Below, piece after piece: positions 10,867-22,842 of a stretch of DNA of 64,000 bases. The number at the start of each line of letters is the position of its first letter. Position 1 is the stretch's first letter. The notes under the pieces are model-generated. The model worked only from the letters and a program-made list of their open reading frames with translations. It was not told the DNA's origin and did no database searches. A program made the position numbers and the translations under genes. The stretch is from Euonymus europaeus (Eukaryota > Streptophyta > Magnoliopsida > Celastrales > Celastraceae): positions 10,930,001 to 10,994,000 of the forward strand of contig OY756962.1 of the NCBI GenBank assembly GCA_963580455.1, in the 5' to 3' direction.

Positions 10867-11640
10867 CTGTGAACCATATAATTTATAGTCGTTTCATGAA
10901 TTAGAGTCACTGAAAAAAGAAGCAAGTGAAAAATTAAAAAAAACTAGAAGGAAGATATAGATTGTCAACCCTACAGATCAATACACTCAAGCTTTCAAGC
11001 CCTACTGAGCTTAATCCATTCCTCCCTCATAACCAATCAGAAAGTCCACATATTTGAACACAAAAATATTTTTCTTCTAATGAAACAATCATTAGGGACT
11101 TTCTGGGATTTGTCATTGCATCAATATCAATATAATGAACTGCACTCCTACAGACAATTTCAAGTTTCAAACACAACAAATAAAAGAAGATGATTTCATA
11201 TTTCCACTGAACCAAACAGCTCATGTACAAATTGATTTCAAAAACAACACTACAAATTGCAGATTCATTATTTACTTCAAACTATCCGAACAGATATCTC
11301 AGGAACTATTCGAACAGATTGAACAATACTTCAATACTTGAAACTATCCGAACATATTTGAACAATGTCCCTCAATTGAAACTATCCGAACAGATTTGAA
11401 CACAAACACAACCAATTTCAAGACAAACCGAGACAAATCGAGGCAGAAGTTTAATCAAAAAAATCTAGGAGAAAAGGAACAAATCAAGACAAACAATTAC
11501 GGAGTCGAAAATCAAGACTAACTTAGATGAATAAACGTAAATTGCTTCTCGCGATCTGGACGAAATTTGCTTCGAGAGGAAGAAGAGGATCCTAGGGTTC
11601 CAGAGGGAGAAGTGAGACGCGATGTTTTATATACGAAAAT
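10867..11640 (-). other. Non-coding interior of Harbinger element (probable ORF1 intron or leader)
   Basis: No protein of recognisable type is encoded on either strand. The stretch is AT-rich, with repeated AACTATCCGAACAGATTTGAA-like words around 11276-11400. By position it would be the intron or 5' region of the decayed minus-strand ORF1. Confidence 0.5.
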
Positions 11641-11757
11641 TTCTCCCTTTGAAAATCGACACTAACCTGGATGAAGAAGGCTCTGGACGAAAATTGCTTC
11701 TCTCGATCTGGACGAAAATTGCTTCTCGCGATCTGGACGAAAATTGCTTCGAAAGGG
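11553..11757. repeat. About 24-bp tandem repeats in Harbinger element
   Basis: The word TCTGGACGAAAATTGCTTC recurs at about 11685, 11708 and 11732 with spacing of 23-25 bp, and once more, diverged, near 11557 (GACGAAATTTGCTTCGAGAGG). The flanks AGAGGAAGAAGAGGATCC and AGGGAGGAGGATCC are also duplicated. This looks like local tandem duplication near the right end of the element. Confidence 0.75.
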
Positions 11758-11997
11758 AGGAGGATCCCAGGGTTCCAGAGCGAGAAGCGGGACGAGTGTT
11801 CTCTTTACGGAAAATTATTCCGTCAAATAAAATGTACGTGTCAATATTTTAGACAAAGAAAAAACATAGGGACCGCCTTTCCCAAGTCCCTCAACTTGGG
11901 GAGTGAAACTTGAAATAAGGATTTGTATAGGGAGTGATATAGAGATAGGGATGTTGTTGAGTCAATATTTTTTTAAGGAATATCTAAATTTGGGGAT

Positions 11998-12031
11998 GGG
12001 GAGTCTCATAGGGAGACTGCTGGTGATGCTC
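11998..12031. repeat. Right terminal inverted repeat of Harbinger element
   Basis: Ends ATAGGGAGACTGCTGGTGATGCTC; its complement matches the left end at 9184. TAA follows at 12032 and the interrupted satellite monomer resumes there. Confidence 0.85.
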
Positions 12032-15000
12032 TAAGCTTCCTAGATTATTTTGATGTCAAATCACCAACTTTCAATGCAAATAGACAAAATCGTTAAAAGC
12101 TCCACCATAAGGAGAGTTGAGCAATTTCAGGCCATCAAAGTTTCTCGGTGTACACTTTCTATTGTTCTTCTATTTCAAATTTTATGAGTATAAGCTTGCT
12201 AAATTATTTCGATGTCAAAACACCACCTTTCTATGACAAATGGACAAAAACCCTTAAAAGCTCCACCATAGATAGAGTTGAAAAACTTTGGACATCAAAG
12301 TTGCTCGGTGTACACTTTTTATTGTCCTTCTATGTCAAATTTTACGAGTATAAGCTTTCTAGATTATTTCGATGCCATTACACCAACTTTCTTTGACAAA
12401 TAGACAAAACTGCTAAAAGCTCCTCCATAAGGAAAGTTGAGAAATTTGGAACCATGAAAGTCGCTCGGTATGCACTTTTTATTGTTTCTTTATGTCCAAA
12501 ATTACTAGTATTCGCTTCTTCAATTGTTTTCTTGTCAAGAGAACAAATTTTGGTCTATCTTTGGCAAAACTATTAAAAACAACTCCACCGAGAGAGTTGA
12601 GCAATATTGGGCCATCAAAGTTGTTCGGTGTACACTTTTTGTTGTTCTTCTAAGTCAAATTTTATGTGTATAAGCTTCCTAGATTATTTCGATGCCAAAA
12701 CACCACCTTTCTATGACAAATGGACAAAAACCGTTAAAAGATCCTCCATAAATCGAGTTGAGCAACTTCAAACTATCATACTTGCTCAGTGTACATTTTT
12801 TATTGTTCTTCTATGTGAAATTTTAGGAGTACAAGCTTCATATATTATTTCGATGGCAAAACCCCAACTTTCTATGACAAATAGACAAAACCGTTGAAAG
12901 ATCCTTCTTAAGGAGAGTTAAGCAATTTGGAACCATGAAAATTGCTCAGTATGCGCTTTTTATTGTTTCTTTATGTCAAAAATTACTAGTATGCGCGTCG
13001 TAAATTGTTTTGTTATCAAGATAACAAATTTCGGTCTAAATTTGGCAAAACTATTAAAAAAATACGTCATCGAGAGAGTTGAGCAATTTCAGGCCATGAA
13101 AGTTGCTCGGTGTACACTTCTTATTGTTCTTCTATGAAAAATTTTATGAGTATAAGCTTCCAACATTATTTCGATGCCAAAACATAAACTTTCTATGACA
13201 AATAGACAAAACCGTTAAAAGCCCCTCGATAAGAAGAGTTGAGTAATTCCGAACCATCAAAGTTGCTTGGTGTGCACTTTTTATTGTTTCTTTATGTCCA
13301 AAATTACTAGTATTCGCTTCATAAATTGTTTTGTTGTCAAGAGAACAAATTTCGGTCTAAATTTGGCAAAACAATTAAAAAAACTCCACCTAGAGAGTTG
13401 AGCAATTTCGGCCCATCAATGTTGCTCGGTATACACTTTTTATTGTTCTTCTCTGTCAAATTTTACGAGTATAAGCTTCATATATTATTTCGATGCCAAA
13501 ATAGCACCTTTCTATGACTAATGGACAAAAACCGTTAAAAGCTCCACCATAGATAGAGTTGAGCAACGTCGGACCATCATACTTGCTCGGTGTACACTTT
13601 TTATTGTTCTTCTATGTCAAATTTTACGAGTATAAGCTTCCTAGATTATTTCGATGCCAAAACACCAACTTTCTATGAAAAATAGACAAAACCGTTAAAA
13701 GCCCCTCCATAAGGAGAGTTGAGCAATTCCGAACCATGAAAGTTGCTCGGTTTGCAGTTTTTATTGTTTCTTTATGTGCAAAATTACTAGTATTCGCTTC
13801 GTAAATTGTTTTGTTGTAAATAGAACAAATTTCGGTCTAAATTTGGCAAAACTATTAAAAAAACACCACCTAGAGAGTTGAGTAATTTCGGGCCATCAAA
13901 GTTGGTCGGTGTATACTTTTTATTGTTCTTCTACGTCAAATTTTACGAGTATAAGCTTCCTAGACTATTTCGATACCAAAACACTACGTTTCTATGACAA
14001 ATGTACAAAAACCGTTAAAAGATCTACCATAGATAAAGTTGAGCAACTTCGGACCATCATACATGCTCGGTGTATACTTTTTATTTTTCTTCTATGTCAA
14101 ATTTTACGAGTATAAGCTTCCTAGATTATTTCGATGTCAAATCACCAACTTTCAATGACAAATAGACAAAACCGTTAAAAGCCCCTTGATAAGGAGAGTT
14201 GAGCAGTTCTGAACCATGAAAATGGCTCGGTATGCACCTTTTTATAGTTTCTTTATGTCCAAAATTACTAGTATTCGCTTCGTAAATTGTTTTGTTGCCA
14301 AGAGAACAAATTTCGGTCTAAATTTGGCAAAACTATTAAAAACAACTCCATCGATAGAGTTGAGCAATTTCGGACATCAAAGTTGCTCGGTGTACACTTT
14401 TTATTGTTCTTCTATGTCAAATTTTACGAGTATAAGCTTCCTAGATTATTTCGATGACATTACACCAACTTTCTATGACAAATAGACAAAACTGTTAAAA
14501 GCTCCTCCATAAGGAAAGTTGAGAAATTTCGAACCATGAAAGTTGCTCGGTATACACTTTTTATTGTTTCTTTTTGTCCGAAATTACTAGTATTTGCTTC
14601 TTAAATTGTTTTCTTGACAAGAGAACAAATTTTGGTCTAAATTTGGCAAAACTATTAAAAACAACTCCACCGAGAGAGTTGAGCAATTTTGGGCCATCAA
14701 AGTTGTTCGGTGTACACTTTTTATTGTTCTTCTAAGTCAAATTTTATGAGTATAAGCTTCCTAGATTATTTCGATGCCAAAACACCAACTTTCCATGACA
14801 AATGGACAAAAACCGTTAAAAGCTACACAGTAAATCGAGTTGAACAACTTCGGACCATTATACTTGCTTGGTGTACATTTTTTATTGCTCTTCTATGTCA
14901 AATTTTAGGAATACAAGCTTCATTTATTATTTCTATGGCAAAACACCAACTTTCTATGACAAATAGACAAAATCGTTAAAAGCTCCACCATAGATAGAGT

Positions 15001-15479
15001 TGAGCAACTTCGGACCATCATACTTTCTCGGTGTACACTTTTTATTGTTCTTCTATGTCAAATTTTACGAGTATAAGCTTCCTAGATTATTTTGATGCCA
15101 AAACAACAACTTTCTATGACAAATAGAGAAAACCGTTAAATGCTCCTTCATAAGGAGAGTTGAGCAGTTCTGAACCATGAAAATGGCTCGATATGCACTT
15201 TCTATAGTTTCTTTATGTCAAAAATTACTAGTATTCGCTTCGTAAATTGTTTTATTGTCAAAAGAACAAATTTCTGTCTAAATTTGCCAAAACTATTAAA
15301 AACAACTCCATTGAGAGACTTGAGCAATTTCGAGCCATCAAAGTTGCTCGGTGTACACTTTTTATTGTTCTTCTATGTCAAATTTTAGGAGTATAAACTT
15401 CCTAGATTATTTCGATGCCAAAACACTAACTTTCTATGACAAATGGACAAAAACCGTTAAAAACTCCACCGTAGATAGA

Positions 15480-18400
15480 GTTGAGCAACTTCGGACTATC
15501 AAAGTTGTTCGGTGTACACTTTTTATTGTTCTTCTATGTCAAATTTTATGAGTATAAGCTTCCTAGACTATTTCGATACCAAAACACTTCGTTTCTATGA
15601 CAAATGGAATAAAACCGTTAAAAGCTCACCGTAGATAGAGTTCAGCAACTTCGGACCATCAAAGTTGTTCGGTGTACACTTTTTATTGTTCTTTTATGTC
15701 AAATTTTATGAGTATAAGCTTCCTAGATTATTTCGATGCTAAAACACCACCTTTCTATGACAAATGGACAAAAACCGTTAAAAGCTCCACCGTGGATAGA
15801 GTTGAGGAACTTCGGACCATCAAAGTTGTTCGGTGTACACTTTTTATTGTTCTTCTATCTCAAATTTTATGAGTATAAGCTTTCTAGATTATTTCAATGC
15901 CAAAACACCACCTTTCTATGATAACTGGACAAAAACCGTTAAAAGCTCCACCGTAGATAGAGTTGAGCAACTTCGGACCATCAATACTTTCTCGGTGTAC
16001 ACTTTTTACTACTCTTCTATTTTAAATTTTACGAGTATAAGCTTCCTAGATTATTTCGATGCAAAAACACGAACTCTCTAAGACAAATAGACAAAACCAT
16101 TAAAAGCACCTCCATAAGGAGAGTTGATCAATTCCGAACCATGAAAGTTGCTCGGTATGCACCTTTTATTGTTTCTTTATGCCCAAAATTACTAGTATTC
16201 GCTTCGTAAATTGTTTTGTTGTCAAGAGAACAAATTTCGCTCTAAATTTGGAAAAACAATTAAAAACAACTCCACAGAGAGAGTTGAGCAATTTCGGGAC
16301 ATCAATGTTTTTCGGTGTACACTTTTTATTGTTCTTCTATGTCAAATTTTACGATTATAAGCTTCCTAAATTATTTCGATGCCAAAACACCACCTTTCTA
16401 TGATAAATGGACAAAAACCGTTAAAAGCTCACCCGTAGGTAGAGTTGAGAAACTTCGGATCATCAAAGTTGTTCGGTGTACACTTCTTATTTTTTCTTCT
16501 ATGTCAAATTTATGAGTAAAAGCTTCCTAGATTATTTCGATGCAAAACACCACCTTTCTATGACAAATGGACAAAAACCGTTAAAAGCTCCACCGTAGAT
16601 AGAGTTGAACAACTTCGGACCATCAAAGTTGTTCGCAGTACAATTTTTATTGTTCTTCTATGACAAATTTTACGAGTATAGGCTACCTATATTATTTCGA
16701 TGCCAAAACACAACCTTTCTATGACAAATGGAGAAAAACCGTTAAAAGCCCCATCGTAGGTAGAGTTGAGCAACTTCGGACCATCAAAGTTGTTCGGTGT
16801 ACACTTTTTATTGTTCTTCTATGTCCAATTTTACGAGTATAAGCTACCTGTATTATTTTGATGCCAAAACACCACCTTTCTGTGACAAATGGACAAAAAC
16901 CGTTAAAAGCTCCATCGTAGGTTGAGTTGAGCAACTTCGGACCATGAAAGTTGTTCGGTGTACACTTTTTATTGTTCTTCTATTTTTAAATTTTAAGAGT
17001 ATAAGCTCCCTATATTATTTTGATGCCAAAACATCACCTTTCTATGACCAATGGACAAAAACCGTTAAAAGCTCCATCGTAGGTACAGTTGAGCAACTTC
17101 GGACCATCAAAGTTGTTCGGTGTACACTTTTTATTGTTCTTCTATGTCAAATTTGATGAGTATAAGCTACCTATATTATTTTGATGCCAAAACACCACCT
17201 TTCTATGGCAAATGGACAAAAACAGTTAAAAGCTCCGACGTAGATAGAGTTGAGCAACTTCGGACTATCAATACTTGCTCGGCGTACACTTTTTATTGTT
17301 CTTCTGTTTTAAATTTTACGAGTATAAGCTTCTTAGATTATTTCGATGCCAAAGAACCACATTTCTATGATAACTTGACAAAAATCATTAAAAGCTCCAC
17401 TATAGATAGAGTTGAGCAACTTCGGACCATCAAAGTTGTTCATTTTACACTTTTTATTGTTCATCTATGTCAAATTTCACGACTATAAGCTACCTTTATT
17501 ATTTCGATCCCAAAACACCACCTTTCTATGACAAATGGACAAAAACCGTTAAAAGCCCCAACGTAGGTAGAGTTGAGCAACTTCGGACCATCAAAGTTGT
17601 TCGGTGTACACTTTTTATTGTTCTTCTATGTCAAATTTTATGAGTATAAGCTTCCTAGATTATTTCGATACCGAAACACTAAGTTTCTATGACAAATGGA
17701 CAAAAACCGTTAAAAGCTCATCGTAGATAGAGTTGAGCAACTTCGGACCATCAAAGTTGTTCGGTGTACACTTTTTATTATTCTTCTATGTCAAATTTTA
17801 TGAGTATAAGCTTCCTAGATTATTTCGATGCTAAAACACCTCCTTTCTATGACAAATGGACAAAAATCGTTAAAAGCTCCACTATAGATAGAATTGAGCA
17901 ACTTCGGACCATGAAAGTTGTTCTGTGTACACTTTTTATTGTTCTTCTATTTTTAATTTTTACGAGTATAAGCTCCCTATATTATTTCGATGCCAAAATA
18001 CCACCTTTCTATGACCAATGGACAAAAACCGTTAAAAGCTCCATCGTAGGTACAGTTGAGCAACTTCGGACCATCAAAGTTGTTTGGTGTACAATTTTTA
18101 TTGTTCTTCTATGTCAAATTTTATGAGTATAAGCTGCCAATATTATTTTGATGCCATAACACCAACTTTCTATGACAAATGGACAAAAATAGTTAAAAGC
18201 TCCACCGTAGATAGAGTTGAGCAACTTCGGACTATCAATACTTGCTCGGCGTACACTTTTTATTGTTCTTCTGTTTTAAATTTTACGAGTATAAGCTTCC
18301 TAGATTATTTCGATGCCAAAACACCACATTTCTATGACAAATGGACAAAAATCGTTAAAAGCTCCATCGTAGATAGAGTTGGGCAACTTCGGACCATCAA

Positions 18401-19748
18401 AGTTGTTCGCAGTAGAATTTTTATTGTTCTTCTATGACAAATTTTACGAGTATAAGCTACCTATATTATTTCGATGCCAAAACACCACCTTTCTATGACA
18501 AATGGACAAAAACCGTTAAAAGCCCCATCGTAGGTAGAGTTGAGCAACTTCGGACCATCAAAGTTGTTCGGTGTACACTTTTTGTTGTTCTTCTATGTCA
18601 AATTTTATGAGTATAAGCTTCCTAGACTATTTCGATACCAAAACACTACGTTTCTGTGACAAATGGACAAAAACCGTTAAAAGCTCACCGTAGATAGAGT
18701 TGAGCAACTTCGGACCATCAAAGTTGTTCGGTGTACACTTTTTATTATTCTTCTATGTCAAATTTTATGAGTATAAGCTTCCTAGATTATTTCGATGGTA
18801 AAACACCTCCTCTCTATGACAAATGGACAAAAATCGTTAAAAGCTCCACCGTAGAAAGAGTTGAGCAACTTCAGACCATCAAAGTTGTTCGGTGTACACT
18901 TTTTATTGTTCTTCTATCTCAAATTTTATGAGTATAAGCTTCCTAGATTATTTCGATGCCAAAACACCACCTTTCTATGATAACTGGACAAAAACCGCTA
19001 AAAGCTCCACTGTCGATAGAGTTGAGAAACTTCGGACCATCAATACTTGCTCGGTGTACACTTTTTACTACTCTTCTATTTTAAATTTTACGAGTATAAG
19101 CTTCCTAGATTATTTCGATGCAAAAACACGAACTCTCTAAGACAAATAGACAAAACCATTAAAAGCACCTCCATAAGGAGACTAGATCAATTCCGAACCA
19201 TGAAAGTTGCTCGGTATACACCTTTTATTGTTTCTTTATGCCCAAAATTACTAGTATTCGCTTCGTAAATTGTTTTGTTGTCAAGAGAACAAATTTCGCT
19301 ATAAATTCGGAAAAACAATTAAAAACAACTCCACAGAGAGAGTTGAGCAATTTCGGGACATCAAAGTTTCTCGGTGTACACTTTTTATTGTTCTTCTATG
19401 TCAAATTTTACGATTATAAGCTTCCTAAATTATTTCGATGCCAAAACTCCACCTTTCTATGATAAATGGACAAAAACCATTAAAAGCTCACCCGTAGGTA
19501 GAGTTGAGCAACTTCGGATCATCAAAGTTGTTCGGTTTACACTTTTTATTTTTTCTTCTATGTCAAAGTTATGAGTAAAAGCTTCCAAGATTATTTCGAT
19601 GCAAAACACCACCTTTCTATGACAAATGGACAAAAATCGTTAAAAGCTCCACCGTAGATAGAGTTGAGCAACTTCGAATCATCAAAGTTGTTCGATGTAC
19701 ACTTTTTATTGTTCTTCTATGTCCAATTTTATAAGTATAAGCTACCTG
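15480..19748 (+). repeat. Higher-order repeat of 3059 bp (19 monomers), about 1.4 copies
   Basis: Distinctive monomers recur exactly 3059 bp apart: the starts of matching stretches at 15672 and 18731, 15833 and 18892, 16179 and 19238, and 16315 and 19374. Shared variants include a GATACCAAAACACT monomer (15573 and 18632), GCTCACCG with missing bases, and GCAAAACACC. Inside the unit a six-monomer repeat of about 965 bp is visible (17120 with 18084, 17764 with 18731). Each copy includes one divergent-class monomer (16179, 19238). The second copy is cut off at 19748. Confidence 0.85.
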
Positions 19749-21028
19749 AGTTGAGCAACTTCGGACAATCAAAGTTGCTCGGAGTACACTTTTTATTGTT
19801 CTTCTATGTCAAAGTTTATGAGTATAAGCTTCCTAGATTATTTCGATGCCAAAACACCAACTTTCTACGACAAATGGACAAAACCGTTAAAAGCTCTTCC
19901 ATAGAGAGAGTTGAGCAACTTCGGACCATCAAAGTTGCTAGGTGTACACTATTTACTATTCTTCTATGTAAAATTTTACGAGTATGAGCTTGCTAGATTA
20001 TTTCGATGCCAAAACACCAACTTTCTATGACAAATGAACAAAACCGTTAAAAGATCCTCCATAGAGAGAGTTTAGCAACTTCGAACCATCAAAGTTGCTC
20101 GGTGTACACTATTTACTATTCTTCTATGTCAAATTTTACGAGTATAAGCTTTCTAGATTATTTCGATGCCAAAACACCAACTTTCTATCACAAGCGACAA
20201 AACTGTTAAAAGCTCCTCCATTGAGATAGTTGAGCAACTTCGGACCATCAAAGTTGCTCGGCGTACACCTTGTATTGTTCTTCTATGTCAAATTTTATGA
20301 GTATAAGCTTCCATGATTATTTGGATTTCAAAGAACTAACTTTCTACGACAAATGGACGAAACCGTTAAAACCTACTCCATAGAGAGAGTTGAGCAACTT
20401 CGGACAATCAAGGTTGCTCGACGTACACTTTTTACTGTTCTCCTATGTCAAATATTATGAGTATAAGCTTCCTAGATTATTTCGATGCCAAAAGACCAAC
20501 TTTCTATGACAAATGGAGAAACCCATTAAAAGCTACTCCATAGACAGAGTGGAGCATGTTCGGACCATAAAAGTTGTTCGACGTACACTTTTTATGATTC
20601 TTCTATGTCAAATTTTACGAGTATAAGTTTCCTAAATTATTTCGATGACAAAACACCAACTTTCTATGACAAATGGACAAAACAGCTAAAAGCTCATTCA
20701 TAGAGAGAGTTGAGCTATCTCGGACCATCAAAGTTGCTTAGTGTACACTTTTTATTGTTATTCTATGTCAAATTTTATGAGTATAAGCTTTCAAGATTAT
20801 TTCGATTCCAAATCACCAACTTTCTGTGAGAAATGGACAAAACCGTTAAAAGGTACTCCATAGAGAGAGTTCAGCAACTTCGGACCAACAAAGTTGCTTG
20901 GTGTACACTTTTTATTGTTCTTCTATGTCAAATTTTGCGAGTATAAGCTACCAAGATTATTTCGGTGCCAAAACACCAACTTTTTATCACAAATGGACAA
21001 AACCCTTAAATGCTCCTCCATAGAGAGA

Positions 21029-21033
21029 GTTGA
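21029..21033. other. Target-site duplication GTTGA (left) of chromovirus
   Basis: GTTGA, from the satellite word AGAGAGTTGAGCAAC, stands directly before the LTR and again at 29901-29905, after which the monomer continues as GCAACTTCGG. A 5-bp duplication is normal for Ty3/gypsy integrase. Confidence 0.95.
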
Positions 21034-22571
21034 TGTAATACCCGGGTCCTTAGATAACTGTGTGATACAGTAGAATAATACGGAATGGAAATTTAATATG
21101 AAATTGTGTAATAAAGGGGTGTTAATATTATATATTTACGGGGGTCGACGATGTTGGAATTAAAGTAAATTATTAGGAAATTAGAAATTGAAACGAAAAC
21201 GTTGTACCAATATAGGGTTCGTAAAAGGAAAGGGTGTAGAATGATGAGGGTAAAAGAGTCAAAACTATGTTCAAATAAAATAATACAAAAGGGCACGAAT
21301 CTCGACACAACCCTAAAATCAACGGGCGAGAGAGAGAGTGACGACGACGGAAACTGAGTTTGGAGGAGAGGCGACGGTTTCCGGCGAGTACGTCACCGCC
21401 TCCGGAACGGCGACAACCCGATTCTTAGTCAAACGGGTCTGCCACGTGAGGGAAGAGGGAGGGTCCACCGGGTCAACCCGACCCGTTCGGGTGGCAACCC
21501 GGTTGACCAGGGAGGGTTGACTGAAATTTATATATATATATAATTAAATAAATTAATAAATTGATGATATATGTTTTGTTATTATGAATTTCAGGAGCTA
21601 ATATAACAAAAGAAAAATAGTGGGAAATACAACAGAGTGTCAGGTAAGTAATATTTCAACTGAGTCGCGGAACCCGATTATTGGTTGTGTTGTTTTGACG
21701 TTATGTGTGTATTGGATGTTTATGATTGGTGATTTATGAATTTATGTATATGTATGGAAAAGTTTATACGCTGAAATATTACTATTGTTTATTTAATTAC
21801 GCAATTCATGCATGACATGGCATATCATACTGAAAGGTAATGTAATGGAGAAAATATTTTTATAAACCTAGTAAATCTGCTACAGGGAGGGTGTACTGTT
21901 AAGATTTATGATAAGACTTACGGAGTTGTGACGGAAAGAAAAGAAAAGAAAAGAAAAGAAAAGGAATAAAGTCTATGCACCTGAATTGTTCTAAGGAAGA
22001 ATAATGAAAGGAAATCCCGACCGTTTGCTCTGTAGCAGATTACTAGAGTTAGGGGCCCTACTACGGATTATATATATTTAAAAGGACTATGGTTTTGTAA
22101 TACAGAACTCATGTGCATCCATGCATAAAAATATTACTTGCTGGGCTTTGGCTCATTATGTTCCGTGACGCAGGTGAAGATGAGTATGTGGAATTTGCTG
22201 TAGATGGTGATGGTGCGGACCCCCAGTAAGATGCTCATGTAGAGGTGGCTTACCGAGAAGTAGTTAGTCGAATAAATTTCTTAAGTATCGTATTTAGGAG
22301 TAGGGTTTATGTTTGGTTTTTTTATAATAAGTGGTGTACCACAAGTTTGATATTGAGTAAGTATAACAGAGTTATTGTTGGTGATTAAATATGTGATGAC
22401 ATTTTGTTAATGGATATTTCGTACTTAATGATTCGTGGACCATTTTATTTACAGTAATTGACAGAGAAATTAATTAGGTAAATAGTTGATTTGGGTGATA
22501 AATTTATGGTATAAGGAGTAGCACCACTCGTAGGGGGTAATAAATTGACCTTTACGGGTTGGGTTGTTACA
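21034..22571 (+). repeat. 5' LTR (1538 bp, with 210-bp deletion)
   Basis: Starts TGTAATACCCGGGTCC and ends GGTTGTTACA. Compared with the 3' LTR it lacks the stretch corresponding to 28507-28716. The join falls between CGGCGAG and TACGTCACC, and the lost stretch is bounded by CGGCGAG and CGGCGTG, a short imperfect direct repeat. Because reverse transcription makes both LTRs equal, the loss happened after integration. An AT-rich TTATATATTT about 90 bases in could serve as a TATA box. An AAAAG pentanucleotide run sits near 21934-21963. Confidence 0.95.
21934..21963 (+). repeat. AAAAG pentanucleotide microsatellite
   Basis: About five to six AAAAG units in the 5' LTR; the matching place in the 3' LTR (about 29265-29292) has fewer. 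This is a slippage-prone site that accounts for a small length difference between the LTRs. Confidence 0.85.
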
Positions 22572-22573
22572 GT

Positions 22574-22584
22574 TGGTATCGGAG
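22574..22584 (+). other. Primer-binding site (initiator tRNA-Met type)
   Basis: TGGTATCGGAG lies two bases after the 5' LTR end. The usual plant initiator-Met primer site reads TGGTATCAGAG, so one base differs. It would anneal to the tRNA 3' end to start minus-strand synthesis. Confidence 0.85.
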
Positions 22585-22842
22585 GGACGACTCCTTCACA
22601 ATAAGGTAAAAGCATTAAGGAAAAGTGTAGGGGGGTTAAGTGGAAGTCGGGGTACATGAGCACTGGGGATCGACGGGGCCATCAACAAGTAAGTATACTA
22701 AGATATAAATTGCTTTCTTTGCTAGGAATATTACTGTTTAATGAGATATATCTGTATGTCTTTGGTTTCTGATTTATGTATGGTTCATATTAAGATATAG
22801 AAACGGGTTTGATGGGATAATTGATGGTAGTATCGATTGCGT
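22585..22842 (+). other. Untranslated leader of chromovirus
   Basis: Lies between the primer-binding site and the small upstream ORF. No coding content or further repeats are seen. Confidence 0.6.

Larger units (their letters stand above)
9184..12031 (+). mobile_element. PIF/Harbinger transposon, internally deleted (2848 bp)
   Basis: The ends are inverted: the left begins GAGCA, then four bases, CAGCAG, two bases, TCCCTAT; the reverse complement of the right end reads the same apart from those spacer bases. The element splits a satellite monomer at TAA with a TAA duplication. Inside are fragments of both proteins typical of plant Harbinger/Pong-like elements: a transposase on the plus strand and an ORF1 (Myb/NAM-associated type) on the minus strand, in convergent order. 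The transposase lacks its middle including the catalytic core, so this copy is non-autonomous. It could have moved only with transposase from elsewhere. Confidence 0.9.
12032..21033 (+). repeat. 160-bp satellite array, block 2
   Basis: The array continues directly from block 1. From 12.0 to about 15.4 kb it is the same old mixture of main and divergent monomers; the divergent class is near 12480, 12960, 13280, 13770, 14240, 14570 and 15200. From about 15.5 to 19.75 kb most monomers carry the AAGTTGTTCGG variant and form a 3059-bp repeat. A truncated monomer at 19748 (AAGCTACCT joined to GAGTTGAGC) marks the switch to monomers with AAGTTGCTCGG, which fill the rest. The last five bases (GTTGA) are the target duplicated by the chromovirus that follows. 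The many 60-120-codon open frames here are by-products of a stop-poor monomer and are not genes. Confidence 0.95.

Noticed and set aside
11622..11913. Overlapping small frames near the right end of the Harbinger element
   Set aside because: They consist of the translated 24-bp tandem repeat (LDENCFSRSGRK-like) in two frames and have no family resemblance.
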